A stretch of 64,000 bases of DNA, from NCBI GenBank assembly GCA_947179485.1, contig OX359247.1:14050588-14114587 (forward strand), in the 5' to 3' direction. The notes beneath the pieces are model-generated. The model had not been told where the DNA came from. It saw nothing but the letters and a program-made list of their open reading frames with translations, and ran no database searches. The DNA comes from Allacma fusca (lineage: Eukaryota > Arthropoda > Collembola > Symphypleona > Sminthuridae). Positions 38,067 to 49,920 of this stretch are shown here, in pieces (the stretch's first letter is position 1; every line of letters begins with the position of its first letter). The position numbers and the translations under genes were made by a program.

Positions 38067-38399
38067 TCAGTCAGTCTCACTCTCAGTCAGTTCCCAGAAA
38101 GAAAGCAAGTTTAATAAGACAGACAATTAGCCGAATACGAAGCCAGTGTGTATAGAGTGGGAAGAGGGAAAGAGACAAGATGAAAGGGATTGTCGGAAGA
38201 AAAGAAGGTGAAAGATTGAGAGTTATAAAAGGGAGTCAACTGAAAACCGCATCTATGAGCAAAGTGGTGAGTAGTAGAAGGCATACTTCCGGTATATTTT
38301 TCTCTTGCTTCAAGTGTCATTATATACAACATAGAGAGATACCCTCGCCCAACCCAGCACAACTTACAATTACCTTGGATACATGTGTCTACATTTCCT

Positions 38400-38422
38400 C
38401 ACACACACACACACACACACAT
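38400..38422. repeat. (AC)n microsatellite
   Basis: Perfect AC tract. Confidence 0.95.
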
Positions 38423-38518
38423 ACACCAGTAACTGAATGAGAGAGTAGCTTTATGTGAGACTACGGAAAGGGTAGTGAATTATGTAGGAACTTGAACATT
38501 ACACATAGGAAAGCAAGT

Positions 38519-38539
38519 GAGAGAGAGAGAGAGAGAGAG
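38519..38539. repeat. (GA)10 microsatellite
   Basis: Perfect GA tract. Confidence 0.95.
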
Positions 38540-39478
38540 CCAGTTCCTCCAACTAAAAAAGGAAGGGGTGAAATGCTGTAAGTCATTCGGGAAGACAAGG
38601 TTGGTTGCGTGTGAAACTGGGATGATGGGAGTAATGCTTTAAATGAAATGCATATTCTATGGTCGGCCGTGATTCTTATCGTATGTATACTCGTATGTTC
38701 ACTTACCTTTCCACACATATACAGTCTACAACAGTCTACTTATGCCCTACAGATTTATTAGAGATTTCCCTCAGCAAGATATTTTACCCACCTATCTGTT
38801 CGTATCTGGCCATCTAACTACTTACATACTTCCGCCTATGTGATTAGCAGCAAGTTGCAGGAAGCCTCGGAAACCTATGTGTTCTGTGTAATTAATTCCG
38901 GTGTGGGCGATAGCTTGACATGACATAAAAATTGTGAGGCTCTGCCTCATTTCCATAGGCTGTGGTGGGAGCAGTGTCAGTATGTCCACTGTAAGGTATT
39001 AGCGTACATCATCAAGGTACCCTCCAACAAGTCGTAGTAAGATCCAAGTTTATTTTTATCCGTGCCAAAAAGGATATTGTAAAAGACTACTACACGACTA
39101 CTAGACTATACTACTACACTGAACTCAGGAAATCCGTGAGACTGCTCCAGGCATCATTTTCCTCTGGTGACAACTCACATACCTTTGTGCTACCTTTAAT
39201 TATAAAATGGTCTGCAAGTGTCTGCCCTGTCCGTGCATGAAAACCTGAGTTATTGTGAGCTGAAGTCAAAGCTAAAGGTTAGCTAAAGAGGATTGATGTA
39301 ATAAGAGCAGAGCTGACGTGATCGTCAGCAAACAGGAAAAGGAGATAAAGTACAGTCAAATAGGAAAGGGGACAAATCAAGATGATTTCAGAGAATTTTT
39401 TTCCCATTTGCAATATTATCCACTCCTCCAACCCAACTCTCTTCATAGGCTTTTGTAATTTTTGTGATGTTACCTACA

Positions 39479-39504
39479 GAGAGAGAGAGAGAGAGAGAGA
39501 GAGA
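39479..39504. repeat. (GA)13 microsatellite
   Basis: Perfect GA tract. Confidence 0.95.
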
Positions 39505-42500
39505 CCTTTTACCTATGATGATTATCCAGTCACGGCATTTAGAGCGGGGAGCACATCCTTAAATTGGCCGAGGCACTTCCGGTGGATACAATAAACCATC
39601 TCCATAGTGCTCTCAATGGCATATGTAAAAAGAAAACATTGCACTTAACATGCTTCAAGTTTTCAATGAGAAACTCTTTTCATTCCATTTCAATAACAAA
39701 AAGCAGTCCAAATGTATAAATCTCTCTTAAAGTGTAAAAAAAGGATTTATCAAGCATGAGTAGAGATTCCCTAGCTTCGTTTCTGTCTCTCCCATTATTT
39801 CCATTGAGTCAAAGGGAGGAATCTGCAAAAGTCCTCGTGAATATGGTACAAGTAATGTCAGATGTGTGTATCAATGCAAAGGAAGTTGGTTTCGTTTATG
39901 TGCAATCATTGTATAATTATTGTAGATGGAGGAAAAGTCACATCAAATAAGGATTTTGCATACTCTGAGAGTGCTCTGGAATATGTACGATGGTACTTGA
40001 GCCCACCGTCCTGTTTGTTTCTCCAAGCCTCATTTACTGAAGTTGTGTAACACTGGAAATCACGGCAAAGTGTACAGGTCATTTTTTCCTCTTCAAACAT
40101 GCAAAAGATTCGTGTCATGAATTATTTCATTATAACTTCCAAAAGTATGCAGAGACAACATGCACTTCCGGCAAAGAGCTACGAATTTTAAAGACCACTT
40201 CCGAAACCCCAAGATAGAATTATTACATTCTTTAACTTCAAATGGAAGTCCATCTAAACATAAATTAATACCAGGGGTTGCTGGGATCAAACCCTGGTAC
40301 ATGAATTTGTAAAATACGGTAATAAATTTAACAAGAAATTATTCGTAAAGGTTTCCATTTCAGGAGCAACGAATAGCTTTTTTAATTTTTCTGTTCCAAA
40401 ATCCCATGAGAAAAATTTGGCTAGAATAATTATTAGAGAAATAATATTCGGCAAAACCAGGTTTGAGAAGGGTGAGGTCATGGTATGAGATGTGTATGTG
40501 TGTAATAGTATTTAAATTAATAAGCTTCAGTTAGTATCAACAGACCATGAATATCTCCAGTGCCGATATATAGTTATAACTGTCAGTAAATTTTTGATTC
40601 CTGTGTAATTAACTCTCGTACTTGTGCAGGAAAGCGACCAAACGCTATGTCGGGTAATTACCACTGGCACCTTTCATGTAAGCTTCTTGAGCATATCGAT
40701 TTATTCCCTTTTGGACAAAGGCCTCGCTCTCTTCTTACACACAATAATTGTACTTTAAGTAAGGGGAAATAAATAAGACTTATTTACACTTATCTCAAAC
40801 CACACGTACCTTTCACTCCTGTTTACTTTTTCCGAGCCAAAAAGTCAACTCCAGCCATTAAATTCTTTAATTATTGGTAAGCTTTCAACCGAGTTTCTGT
40901 TTGCACCTTTGCTCCGTAATTTCCCTATAGCAGAAATATCCCTGCCTAATTACTCTACTCGTACATAGCGAGAGTATGTTCAGCAAAATCCACTGTACGA
41001 ACGATGAACCAATTCTGAGCTTGAGTTTACACTACAATGAAATCGATTTGGCTTTTTTTTCATGGTAAAGTATCTAATACTATTCCAAGTTTTTTTTTAC
41101 TTTCGGATTTAGGCACAATTACTCAGAACACTTTTCGATGCAATTTTCTGTGCAATCTTAAATTTCTGTTAAATTGTACATCCAAATTTTGCTTGATATA
41201 AGAACGTCTGCAATGGGGAGCGTTGTACATACATATGTACATATGTGTGTATATATAGATAGTTGGATCTAAAGTAATTATGTACTTTAACTATAGTTTC
41301 TAATGCATACAAGTTATAAATTGATGCAAGGCAAAGACACGTTCAGCTCCAGCATCTCATATTACTCCGATTGTGTACCCCTTTGAGATGTCTTGATTAG
41401 ATCAGAAAGCCTACAGCCACATTTTCCCCTCGATTAAGACGTTTCAATGACTACAGACAGACCTTTCATCCCTTAATTCAACAACCTACCAAGGAAGTAC
41501 AAAGGATTGCCAATTAGACACTTTCCGTCCGTACAACTGAAACAACCAACCCTGTAGAATCTCCTCCACTTGTAAATTACAACAACTGCTCTCAAATGCA
41601 TTCTCTGTTTCTACTCCACAAGCCGTAATTTCAATTAACACTTTAGGTCCCTACAATCAACTCAAGTAACTGACAACAGAGCACGGAAGAGCCCGTATTT
41701 TGAATAATTCTGTAAAGAATACACTATCAAAGCTCCAATTTTGTTCAATTGAGTAAAAGGATAGATAAACAATTAATAAAAACCAAATATGAAACGCAGG
41801 ACGTGGGTAGCTTATGGGAAATCATGTACGTGAAAGGGAGCCAAGTTCACCCCGATTTTTCTAGCAGTTAACCCTCATTAATGGAATCCCTATACGTGTG
41901 AGGAATGGAGTAACGTTATGCTTCCCAATAAGGGGGAGCTCGGGACAAACACTCGCCAAGACTCCCACACTCCTACATAGTGCACACAACGGAGGAGTAA
42001 TAAATCAAAAATAGATAATAGGAATCTAATAAGATTCCTATCAGCTCCAAGCAAGATTGCAGAACTTAGGCACCCAGTCATCCAGCCTACATACAGATAT
42101 GGTAATGAGGTAGAAAGGAAGATGAAGGAGCCAAGATCCACTGCTCGGAATGCTTACATTCATTTCTCATATGACTATTTTGGTGGTGGAAACCACACTA
42201 CAGTGCTACTACAGTTCCTAGGACTACTTGTACAAGAATAAATCTGTTGAGAATCCAACATCGGAACACAATAGGAATTCCGTATATACAAGTCTGGAGA
42301 ACCTCAAACTATGCTAGAAATTCACCCTCTCCTTAAAATGAAGTAAACATGAATGTAAATGTAGTCTGGAGTCTATCTACATACATTAGCGTTTCTCCAG
42401 GAAAGTCTCTCAGCCGTTCGGAGTAGTCGTCATATAATACTCGGAAGCAAGGTACCTCTCTCCCATCATTGCGGAACTGTAAAAGGAGATTCAACTCTGT

Positions 42501-42548
42501 TCCTTTCAAGCAGGAGCAGGAGCTATCTGGAAGAGATGAGGATACGGC

Positions 42549-42550
<2 letters not shown>

Positions 42551-42587
<37 letters not shown>
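42551..42587. repeat. (AG)18 microsatellite
   Basis: One of the longest uninterrupted AG tracts in the window. Confidence 0.95.
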
Positions 42588-42589
<2 letters not shown>

Positions 42590-42905
42590 GATTGAACAAA
42601 TGAGGAAACATAATAATAATACTTTAATGTAACTAACATATCAGAACACAAGGGAACAGATGCAGATTGGAGATAAGTAAAGACAGCTTGGCAGCCGGGC
42701 TGGACAAGCGGATTCTATATGCTGAGAGGCAATGTCAAATTACATGCTTTCCCTCGATTTAAGTAAACATAAAGACAGAGCATTCTGAAAATATGACTAA
42801 TTGGAAGGAGCTGACAGTGTACTAAGACAGTGTAATAAATTCGAGATTGTTCAAAGGAAAGGAGAGGCATGGAACGTACAGGAGCAAGTCTCCCGGCTCT
42901 CTCAT

Positions 42906-42945
42906 TCTCTTCTCTCTCACTCTCTCTCTCTCTCTCTCTCACTCT
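42906..42945. repeat. (CT)n microsatellite
   Basis: CT tract with CACT interruptions at both ends, opposite in strand to the AG tract 320 bases upstream. Confidence 0.95.
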
Positions 42946-45654
42946 TGTCAATGTGTATGCCTACTTTACAATTAGATATCTGACAGTTTTCATGATATGC
43001 AAACTAACTACTTCCCTGGCACTACCACAAGTGACTAGGTAGGGAGCTACATGGGTCTCTACATGTTTTGTGTAGATACTGTGCAATGCCCAGGTTTCGT
43101 CTTGTGTTGGTCAATTTGAGTGTGGTGAACGTGTTACGTTAGATTTCCCCAACGAACATCCTCTCGCCATCCCTAATAATACTACTACCACTGGTAGCTA
43201 CAATCCTTTTGACTTTGTTTCCCTGTCGGTCTTCTCTCCCCTTTTATATTATATTCTCTCTGTCTCGAAGCAAACTCTCCGCTCGTAGTATTAATTAAGG
43301 AGATTTTACTTGAAAAGAGATCAAAGACAAAAGTTGGAAACAGGATGACACCTACGGGAAAAATTTAACACGTCGAATTTTTTCCCCTTCCTTCCTCCTG
43401 CTGTGTCTATATAGGAAAAACTTTCTCATTTTTTCTTTTTCCCACAACCTTTAATGGATGGCGTTGCTTCATAAATTCCACTTTTACCCTTCGTGCATAT
43501 ATGTCTATCCTTTTCTATATGTACACTGTAACATATATACTGTGCACTGTACCGTTCGGACGTTGGTGTGTGCAATGTCTCGATAAGCTGTCGACGGCTT
43601 AAAGGGAAAATACATACAAGATAGAGGATTTCACATGTATTCAATTTCAGCGCTTCAGGACTTCACCCATAATATATTTATGAACCTAACTTCACACACA
43701 CACTAGGAAGCTCCAAAGAGCGTGTGGATTTCACAAGAAAATGGGCTTTCTTTAATCCAGAGAATAAATCAAATTCAATGGAATGATAAATGAAATAAAT
43801 GAATGAGGAATGGTTTTAACATGACATTACTCAAGTTAAATGTGATACTATCTATAAAAAAAAAAGCATATAAATTTTTTTCTGTGACTGTGTCATTACC
43901 AAAACCACAGACGCCTGCTGGATTTATGCACTAAAGGGCATTTGAGTGACATTCTTGTAGTCTGTATGACTCCTGACGGTGGGATTACACACCGGGAAAA
44001 TTATAACCGTGTGTCATGTTAATATGAAAACATGTAACACATAGGGATGCAAAACTTGTAGTGACTAATAACTAGACTCCTGTAAGGACGGTAAGGGAAT
44101 TAATTCCATCCATACTAGCGAGGTTTTGCTGTATTTAGATAATAATCACAAAATTACGGTCTTCTAGATTGTATTTGTTTGGATAACCCATACCAAAATA
44201 ATTGGTTACATGTGCTCTCGTACAGGTCGATTTTATTTTGCCCAGCTTTTGATGACGATTATGTATGTTTGCAATTTATATCCTTCATTTGTAAACAAAG
44301 TGTACCATCAATGGAACGAGGAGGAATTATTTGAGACTTGTGCATTTGTGGTTATCAATAATATAATCAGTGCCGTCCGCAATTGTTTCAAACAAATTAA
44401 AAATTTGGGGCTAGTTAGAAAAAATCCAATTTATCCGAATATGTTTACATGTTTTCACTTTAATTAAATTACACTCTACCAGTGGGCTACTCTGATACAG
44501 TTGTACATCCTATAAATGCTTGAGTATTTGGGAGCCCTTGTGTAACGGAGAGTAATTCCCTGACACAGTTCAGTGAATATAAAGTAAGTAGTAGTATAAA
44601 GTAGTAACTTAAGTAAATATAATTAAATAAATATAAAAACAAATAAGCCTCCGTAATTAAAATAAGATACAATAACATCTCCCGAATCTACTGTACTACA
44701 CATCCTTCGAATCTCAAAGTGCAGTGAGAGTAAAACCGCATCCAGCATGCATTTTTGAAATGAGCTGCTTCTCGTCAGAAGATGTGAGCCGATATGTGAC
44801 TGGGCTCATCACCATATCCTCTAATCTCCTCCGAATAGCTCTAATAACTGCGTAGGTTTTGCCTTATTCATAATATGCCACCCCAGCAATCGCACGCTCC
44901 GACATCTACTCCTATGATCACATATTATTTAACAGACCCAAACACACACACACGAGGTGGTAAAATACCATGCGAACTTTCGGAGGGAAGGGATTCCTCC
45001 AACACAGCGAGTCCTGTATGATATCCTGCAAGAGGAGGAGAAGAGCAAGGAGCTACACCGGCAGAAGTTAGTGGAGCATATTTTCCTGAAATGTATGCAC
45101 ATATATCTATACATATATATATATACAGACGGAGCTAGGATTTTTACAGAGAAAGCTCCCGAATAAAAAAGGTCATGTCCAGAAGGCACACGTATACATA
45201 CAACCACTCACGTGGCTGATATAGAGTATGACCCTTCACCAAAGGGGAAAAGGCCTGACTACCCGGGAAAGTTTTTCCATCTCCTATAGGTCCTTTGTGG
45301 GTATAGACGTGGGAGGGTTATTTTTGCCTCAGCCTCTTGTTTCTTTGCGCATGGATTTTTCTCCTTTTATACGGGTAGTATATAGAGGGAAAAAGCTACT
45401 ACTATCTCTTGTCAGATACAAAAACGTGAAAGGATGGAAAATTTTCCCAATTCTTTTCATCAGTCGACTCTTTTTCCTTCTACAGGGAGGTTGGTGAGCA
45501 AGTGGGTAAAAACCCCGGAGAGATAGTGTGACTGGTTATATATCTTTTCCTCTCGGGTTGCTACTCCTCCAAAGACGACTACCAGCAGGCCGGACGTTGG
45601 TTAGTTTTACGACAGGAGGATTTTCGTCCGTCTCTGTGAGAGTAAGTATAAGTA

Positions 45655-45660
45655 AGAGAG

Positions 45661-45694
<34 letters not shown>
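45655..45694. repeat. (GA)n microsatellite
   Basis: GA tract with one GC interruption. It codes Arg-Glu runs in an artificial open frame. Confidence 0.95.
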
Positions 45695-45698
<4 letters not shown>

Positions 45699-45856
45699 GT
45701 GAGAGACCAACGAGCATTTCAAGTAGATTTTAGCTTTGGTCGAAAAACGACATCAGCTATTCCAAAAGGGTTGAAGGCAAGAAGAAGAGAACGCATACAC
45801 ATACACATACTCACATACTTTAGAGAAGCAAGACCAGAGAATATTGATTTTTGTAG

Positions 45857-45885
45857 AGCGAGAGAGAGAGAGAGAGAGAGAGAGC
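45857..45885. repeat. (GA)n microsatellite
   Basis: GA tract 160 bases after the previous one, on the same strand. Confidence 0.95.
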
Positions 45886-46714
45886 GAGTCAAAATACCCG
45901 GGGAAAGCTTTTATAGTTATATAAAGAGAGGAGAGACAGATACCCGTGAACCAGAGCTGTATGTGAGTGTGTGTGTGCTTTTGAAGCATCCATATGTGAA
46001 CATGTGTGTGTGTATGTGTGCATTTAAATTATTTCACCATGGTTACACGTTATATCCACTGGAGATCTGTTCGAGATGTGTGCATGTGTGTGCTCATTTA
46101 CACAAAAGGACAGAACTTTCAATTTCTCTTGTGCAAAAGCCGAGGCTCACTGCTTTCCTCTGCTCTGTTGCACGATGAACCTTCACTACTACTTCGACCG
46201 TCTGGGTTTTCCGGGGAATTTCACTTGTGTTCTGGTGTTACACTATCATTACATACGAGCCGATATGGAACATTGTAAATAGGTATGATAGAAAGGGCTA
46301 TTTGAACACATCATGTGAGTGTGTGTGCTCCGTGTGCTCCATCCATCTCATATATACACAAGTACCGGCCAATCCTTACCGAGGTCCACATTTGAGCTGG
46401 ACAATTTTCTCTTCTCTCACTCTCTTTCTCTCTCCTCTTCCCACGTACAATGCCTACTCCCCGCGTCAAGTCTATGTAAGAGATCATCTAACTCTCTCTC
46501 TCTCTCCCCTTAATTGTGAAAGACTTTGAGAATATCGATTTTTGGGGTTTTCCAATCTACACTCACATGGATGCTTACGATTTTCCCCAGTAAGTCCAAC
46601 TCTACATGTGTGATGCTGGGAGAGTGCTCCAGAGTGGACTGGTCCGCTGGATACTGGAAATTAAAATGGACGGGAGATGTTAGGGAGCTGGGGATTGGTT
46701 CCTGAGGATGGGAG

Positions 46715-46717
<3 letters not shown>

Positions 46718-46749
<32 letters not shown>

Positions 46750-46854
46750 CGCAAAAAATTCCTGGAACGTGCAACTCGAGTCGGAACTTCAAGGATCCTA
46801 TCGAGAGATAAATATGCAGAAGAGAAAGAGAGAGAGAGAGAGAAAGAGAGAGAG
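46718..46854. repeat. Two (GA)n microsatellites, last of the repeat-rich domain
   Basis: Tracts at 46718-46744 and 46820-46854. To the right of them no dinucleotide tract of similar length was found up to the end of the window; the longest is about 14 bases, at 57797-57810. Confidence 0.9.
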
Positions 46855-49252
46855 CAAAATAGACACATGGAAATGGACTTGGGGGGGAAGGAGTCATGTG
46901 TGGGGAAATGTTTGCGAAAAAGTTTACCTTGACGGCTCTTTGGGGATTTGTTTTCCTTTTGCTCTTTCAAAAGGGTCTTTTCCTTTTGTTCTGCCTCCCA
47001 TCGCACATTCATGCATGACTTTGTATTGTCTCAGACCCTCACTGTACTCTACATACAAGCTCACATGCTCTCAATCTAAATAAACTTTTTCTTCCACGAT
47101 CTCTCCTCATGCCTTTGTTCTTCCTTTGCCCTTGGACCATCCCTTCCATTGCGCCATTAGCTGTTTCAATTGCTTTCTTTTACCCACTCGTTCCAAAACA
47201 GATACTCTTTCATCCTTCCTCCTTTCCTCCTTTCCCTTGTATAATAGCCTTTCTTTAATGTTAAGCAACTGGATCAAACTTGAGTTGCTATTTTCGGGAG
47301 CAAATCTAAATCCGTATTTGGCTGGCTTTAAAGACTATGCATCGGCTTTATTTTTTCGAAAGGCCTAGTATTTTTAAATTTTTTATACGGGCGCTATCTT
47401 TGTATGTATGGTTTTTGAGCAGACGACAGGACATCATTGATTGTCATTGTAATATGTATAGATCTCAAATTTACAAGTTGGGGCGGATTTAGTGGGGAAG
47501 GAATGCCCCTAAAAATTCCAGAACAAGCTCCTCTAATGAGGGATAATTATTTATACAGGGTAGAATTAACAGTAAATTCCAGGGGATCCCTAGACTACTT
47601 GGAGGGCTTCCATGTGGAACATATTGAGGGTGATAATTCATTTTCTTAATGTTAATCACAGCTAATAAAGTAAATGAGAAAACTAGAGAAAAGTGATTGG
47701 ATTTAATCAGCTAATTCTGGAGGAAAATGTCAGTGGCACAGTACATAATGGAAATTAGTTTGTCAGCACTGCTCTACACTCCGGCTCAGAGGAACATCAA
47801 CATGCAGGAGAGGATCGTCTTTCTCCGGTGTCTTGCCTTCATCCCGGAGAAGAGCTCTGCTCTGTAGTATGCACGGAGCCGCCCTTCCTCCTACATGCTT
47901 TGAATAATGGGGAAACCTCTGAGTAGGAATTTTTATTTTCCAGGGAACACACATATATATAGACATATCCTGCCTTGGGTCTCTCCGCATCCTTCCCTTG
48001 TAGCAATTTACGTTCCGGAGTCTGGAGTCAGTATGTAAATACCTACCTTCAGACGAATTGCTTGATGCTAATGACGATCATCTTGTAACATGACGGAATG
48101 GGAAGAGAGTAGGACAAGGATCTAGTTAGGAGGGTTCAACCACTGCAGTAGTTAGTGGAGGAGTGCTAAGGCTATAGATACATATCTATCTATACATAGC
48201 AGCGAGAAGGCAAGCGGATGTACCCATGTCCTCATATGTCTGAGCTGGCTACAGATTAATCTTAAGGGGAGTTTGAAATGTGAAGACGAAAGACGACTCG
48301 AAAATGGACGGGGATTTTGTGGTTTGCCGAAAGCCGGGAAAGCATTTAGGAAGCGTGAAACCATGTATGTATAAAGGGCGGGAGTGAAAGACGGGGGTAC
48401 TTGTACTCAGAGCCCCGGAGAAAGGGAAGAAGATGTTCGGTATTGAAATTTAAAGGGTTTTAACACAGACGGTTTAACTTGTCTTCTCGTCTCCTTTTAT
48501 TGATTTATTAGTTTACACACATACACAAAACCCATCCGCAGAGATAGATACATCGGAGTCACATAAATAGCTACACTTCTCTTCACCCAAACCCGTATAC
48601 ACTTGAGAGACTTACACGCAGACACACAATGACGCTTATACTTAAAGTATTTTAAGTAGAACGAGAGTGAGGAGCAAGGAGCAGTTTGTATATGTGGCCA
48701 TGTCTAAAAGATGCGGTTCGGGTGGAAGTGTGTAGGTGTAAGTATACATTTGTGTATCAAGGGATATGAGTGTGAATACTTTATGTAATTACATATGTGT
48801 ATCTATCTGTAATATGTATAATATATGTATGTACATGTGTGTGTGTGAAGTGTATGTATCTACAGGACTGTGCTGTATATATGTATACATATGTGAAGAT
48901 ACATACTTATATATAAGCTACTACCATGTGATATTCATTTGCAGACCCAAGACAATGTGCGAGATTTGGGCGGTGATTGTACAACAATCATTTATAACTC
49001 GTAAGGACGTACATATACATATGTAAAGGTACTTTTATTATGACTCACATATCTCTCCATATAACTTTATGAGTACTTACTAGTTCCCTGTACTTTTGGG
49101 GTACAGGACCGTAAGGACTGTCAGGAGTGTGTGAACTTAAAGTACAGTATCAAAAATAGATGTAGGGATGAGGTTGAGCTCCATTGGTATAACAAAATAT
49201 AAAGTGAGTCTGTGGAAACTGAACTAATCGATATGATGTAACTTGAAAAGGC

Positions 49253-49258
49253 TTTATT
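49253..49258 (-). terminator. Poly(A) signal for the elongase gene
   Basis: TTTATT on the plus strand reads AATAAA on the gene strand, about 415 bases after the stop codon. The 3'UTR would cover roughly 49671 down to 49235. Confidence 0.5.
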
Positions 49259-49671
49259 GTATTGTCCAGTTCAATGGAAGAGTCCAGTTTTCATTAGATG
49301 GGGGGACGATCATGCGGAAATTTATCTTGTTTTAAGAAATTCCTAAATATTTTCCTGCCTGTACTATATAATATTATTATTATTTGGATTTTACAAAATG
49401 CCCAGCATTATTATTATTTTAATACAATGAATGTATTGGAGGGGGGACACTATACACTGTGTACAGCCTAAAAAAATTATAAAATATCGTTACCAGCAGC
49501 AGCAGGGTCTTGGCCATACACAGTTATATAATGTTGGAGTACGAAATTATATGTAAAATAGTATTAAATATATCTTAGACATGAGAATTCACAAAACTTG
49601 TCTTTTTTTCTCGTCAAGAAAAAATAGCATTTAAAAAATATATATAATCCTTTGGTTCCGGTTCCATTCCC

Positions 49672-49920
49672 TTACTGGACTTTGGCTTTCCTACCATGTC
49701 CGTGCATGTAAGCCCGATAGAAAAAGTTACTGAAGAGTAGGAAGTATGAGGCGTAAGTTCCCAGCCCTACGTTCAAGTGATGATATTTCACATCACACTG
49801 GACATTTTGATTCTTTGTACTATAGGCATACAGATTGACCGTCACTCCGAGCACCATTTGGGAGAGTTGAAGACAAGTGATGGCCATGCTGATGGGTCTG
49901 GGGATGTGGAAACGAAGAGA
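49672..49920 (-). CDS. ELOVL6: ELOVL6 exon 4 (C-terminus)
   Basis: The acceptor TTTGTGTAG gives [20 protein letters not shown] in frame. A nearer CAG (12 codons inside) would break the frame. It ends KAKVQ then TAA at 49674-49672. It carries the TxxQxxQ-like element and the last membrane spans. Confidence 0.93.
   Translation of the reverse strand, partial: SLRFHIPRPISMAITCLQLSQMVLGVTVNLYAYSTKNQNVQCDVKYHHLNVGLGTYASYFLLFSNFFYRAYMHGHGRKAKVQ

Larger units (their letters stand above)
37542..49252. other. Intergenic region between prospero and the elongase gene
   Basis: About 11.7 kb with no recognised gene. The left 9.3 kb carries many GA/CT and AC microsatellites (listed), and the last long ones are at 46718-46854. 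Open frames of up to 216 codons at 45528-46178 are made by GA repeats (Arg-Glu runs) and are not credible proteins. From about 47000 the sequence loses its long repeats. Confidence 0.6.

Noticed and set aside
40269..40299. tRNA gene on the minus strand
   Set aside because: The T-arm stem does not pair properly and no A box, anticodon arm or acceptor stem could be drawn.
44210..44467. 85-codon frame resembling a transposase fragment
   Set aside because: No catalytic motif or recognisable transposase block; the composition fits AT-rich chance sequence.
45528..46178. 216-codon open frame on the plus strand
   Set aside because: It is held open by two GA microsatellites that read as Arg-Glu runs. 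There is no domain and several overlapping frames have the same cause.
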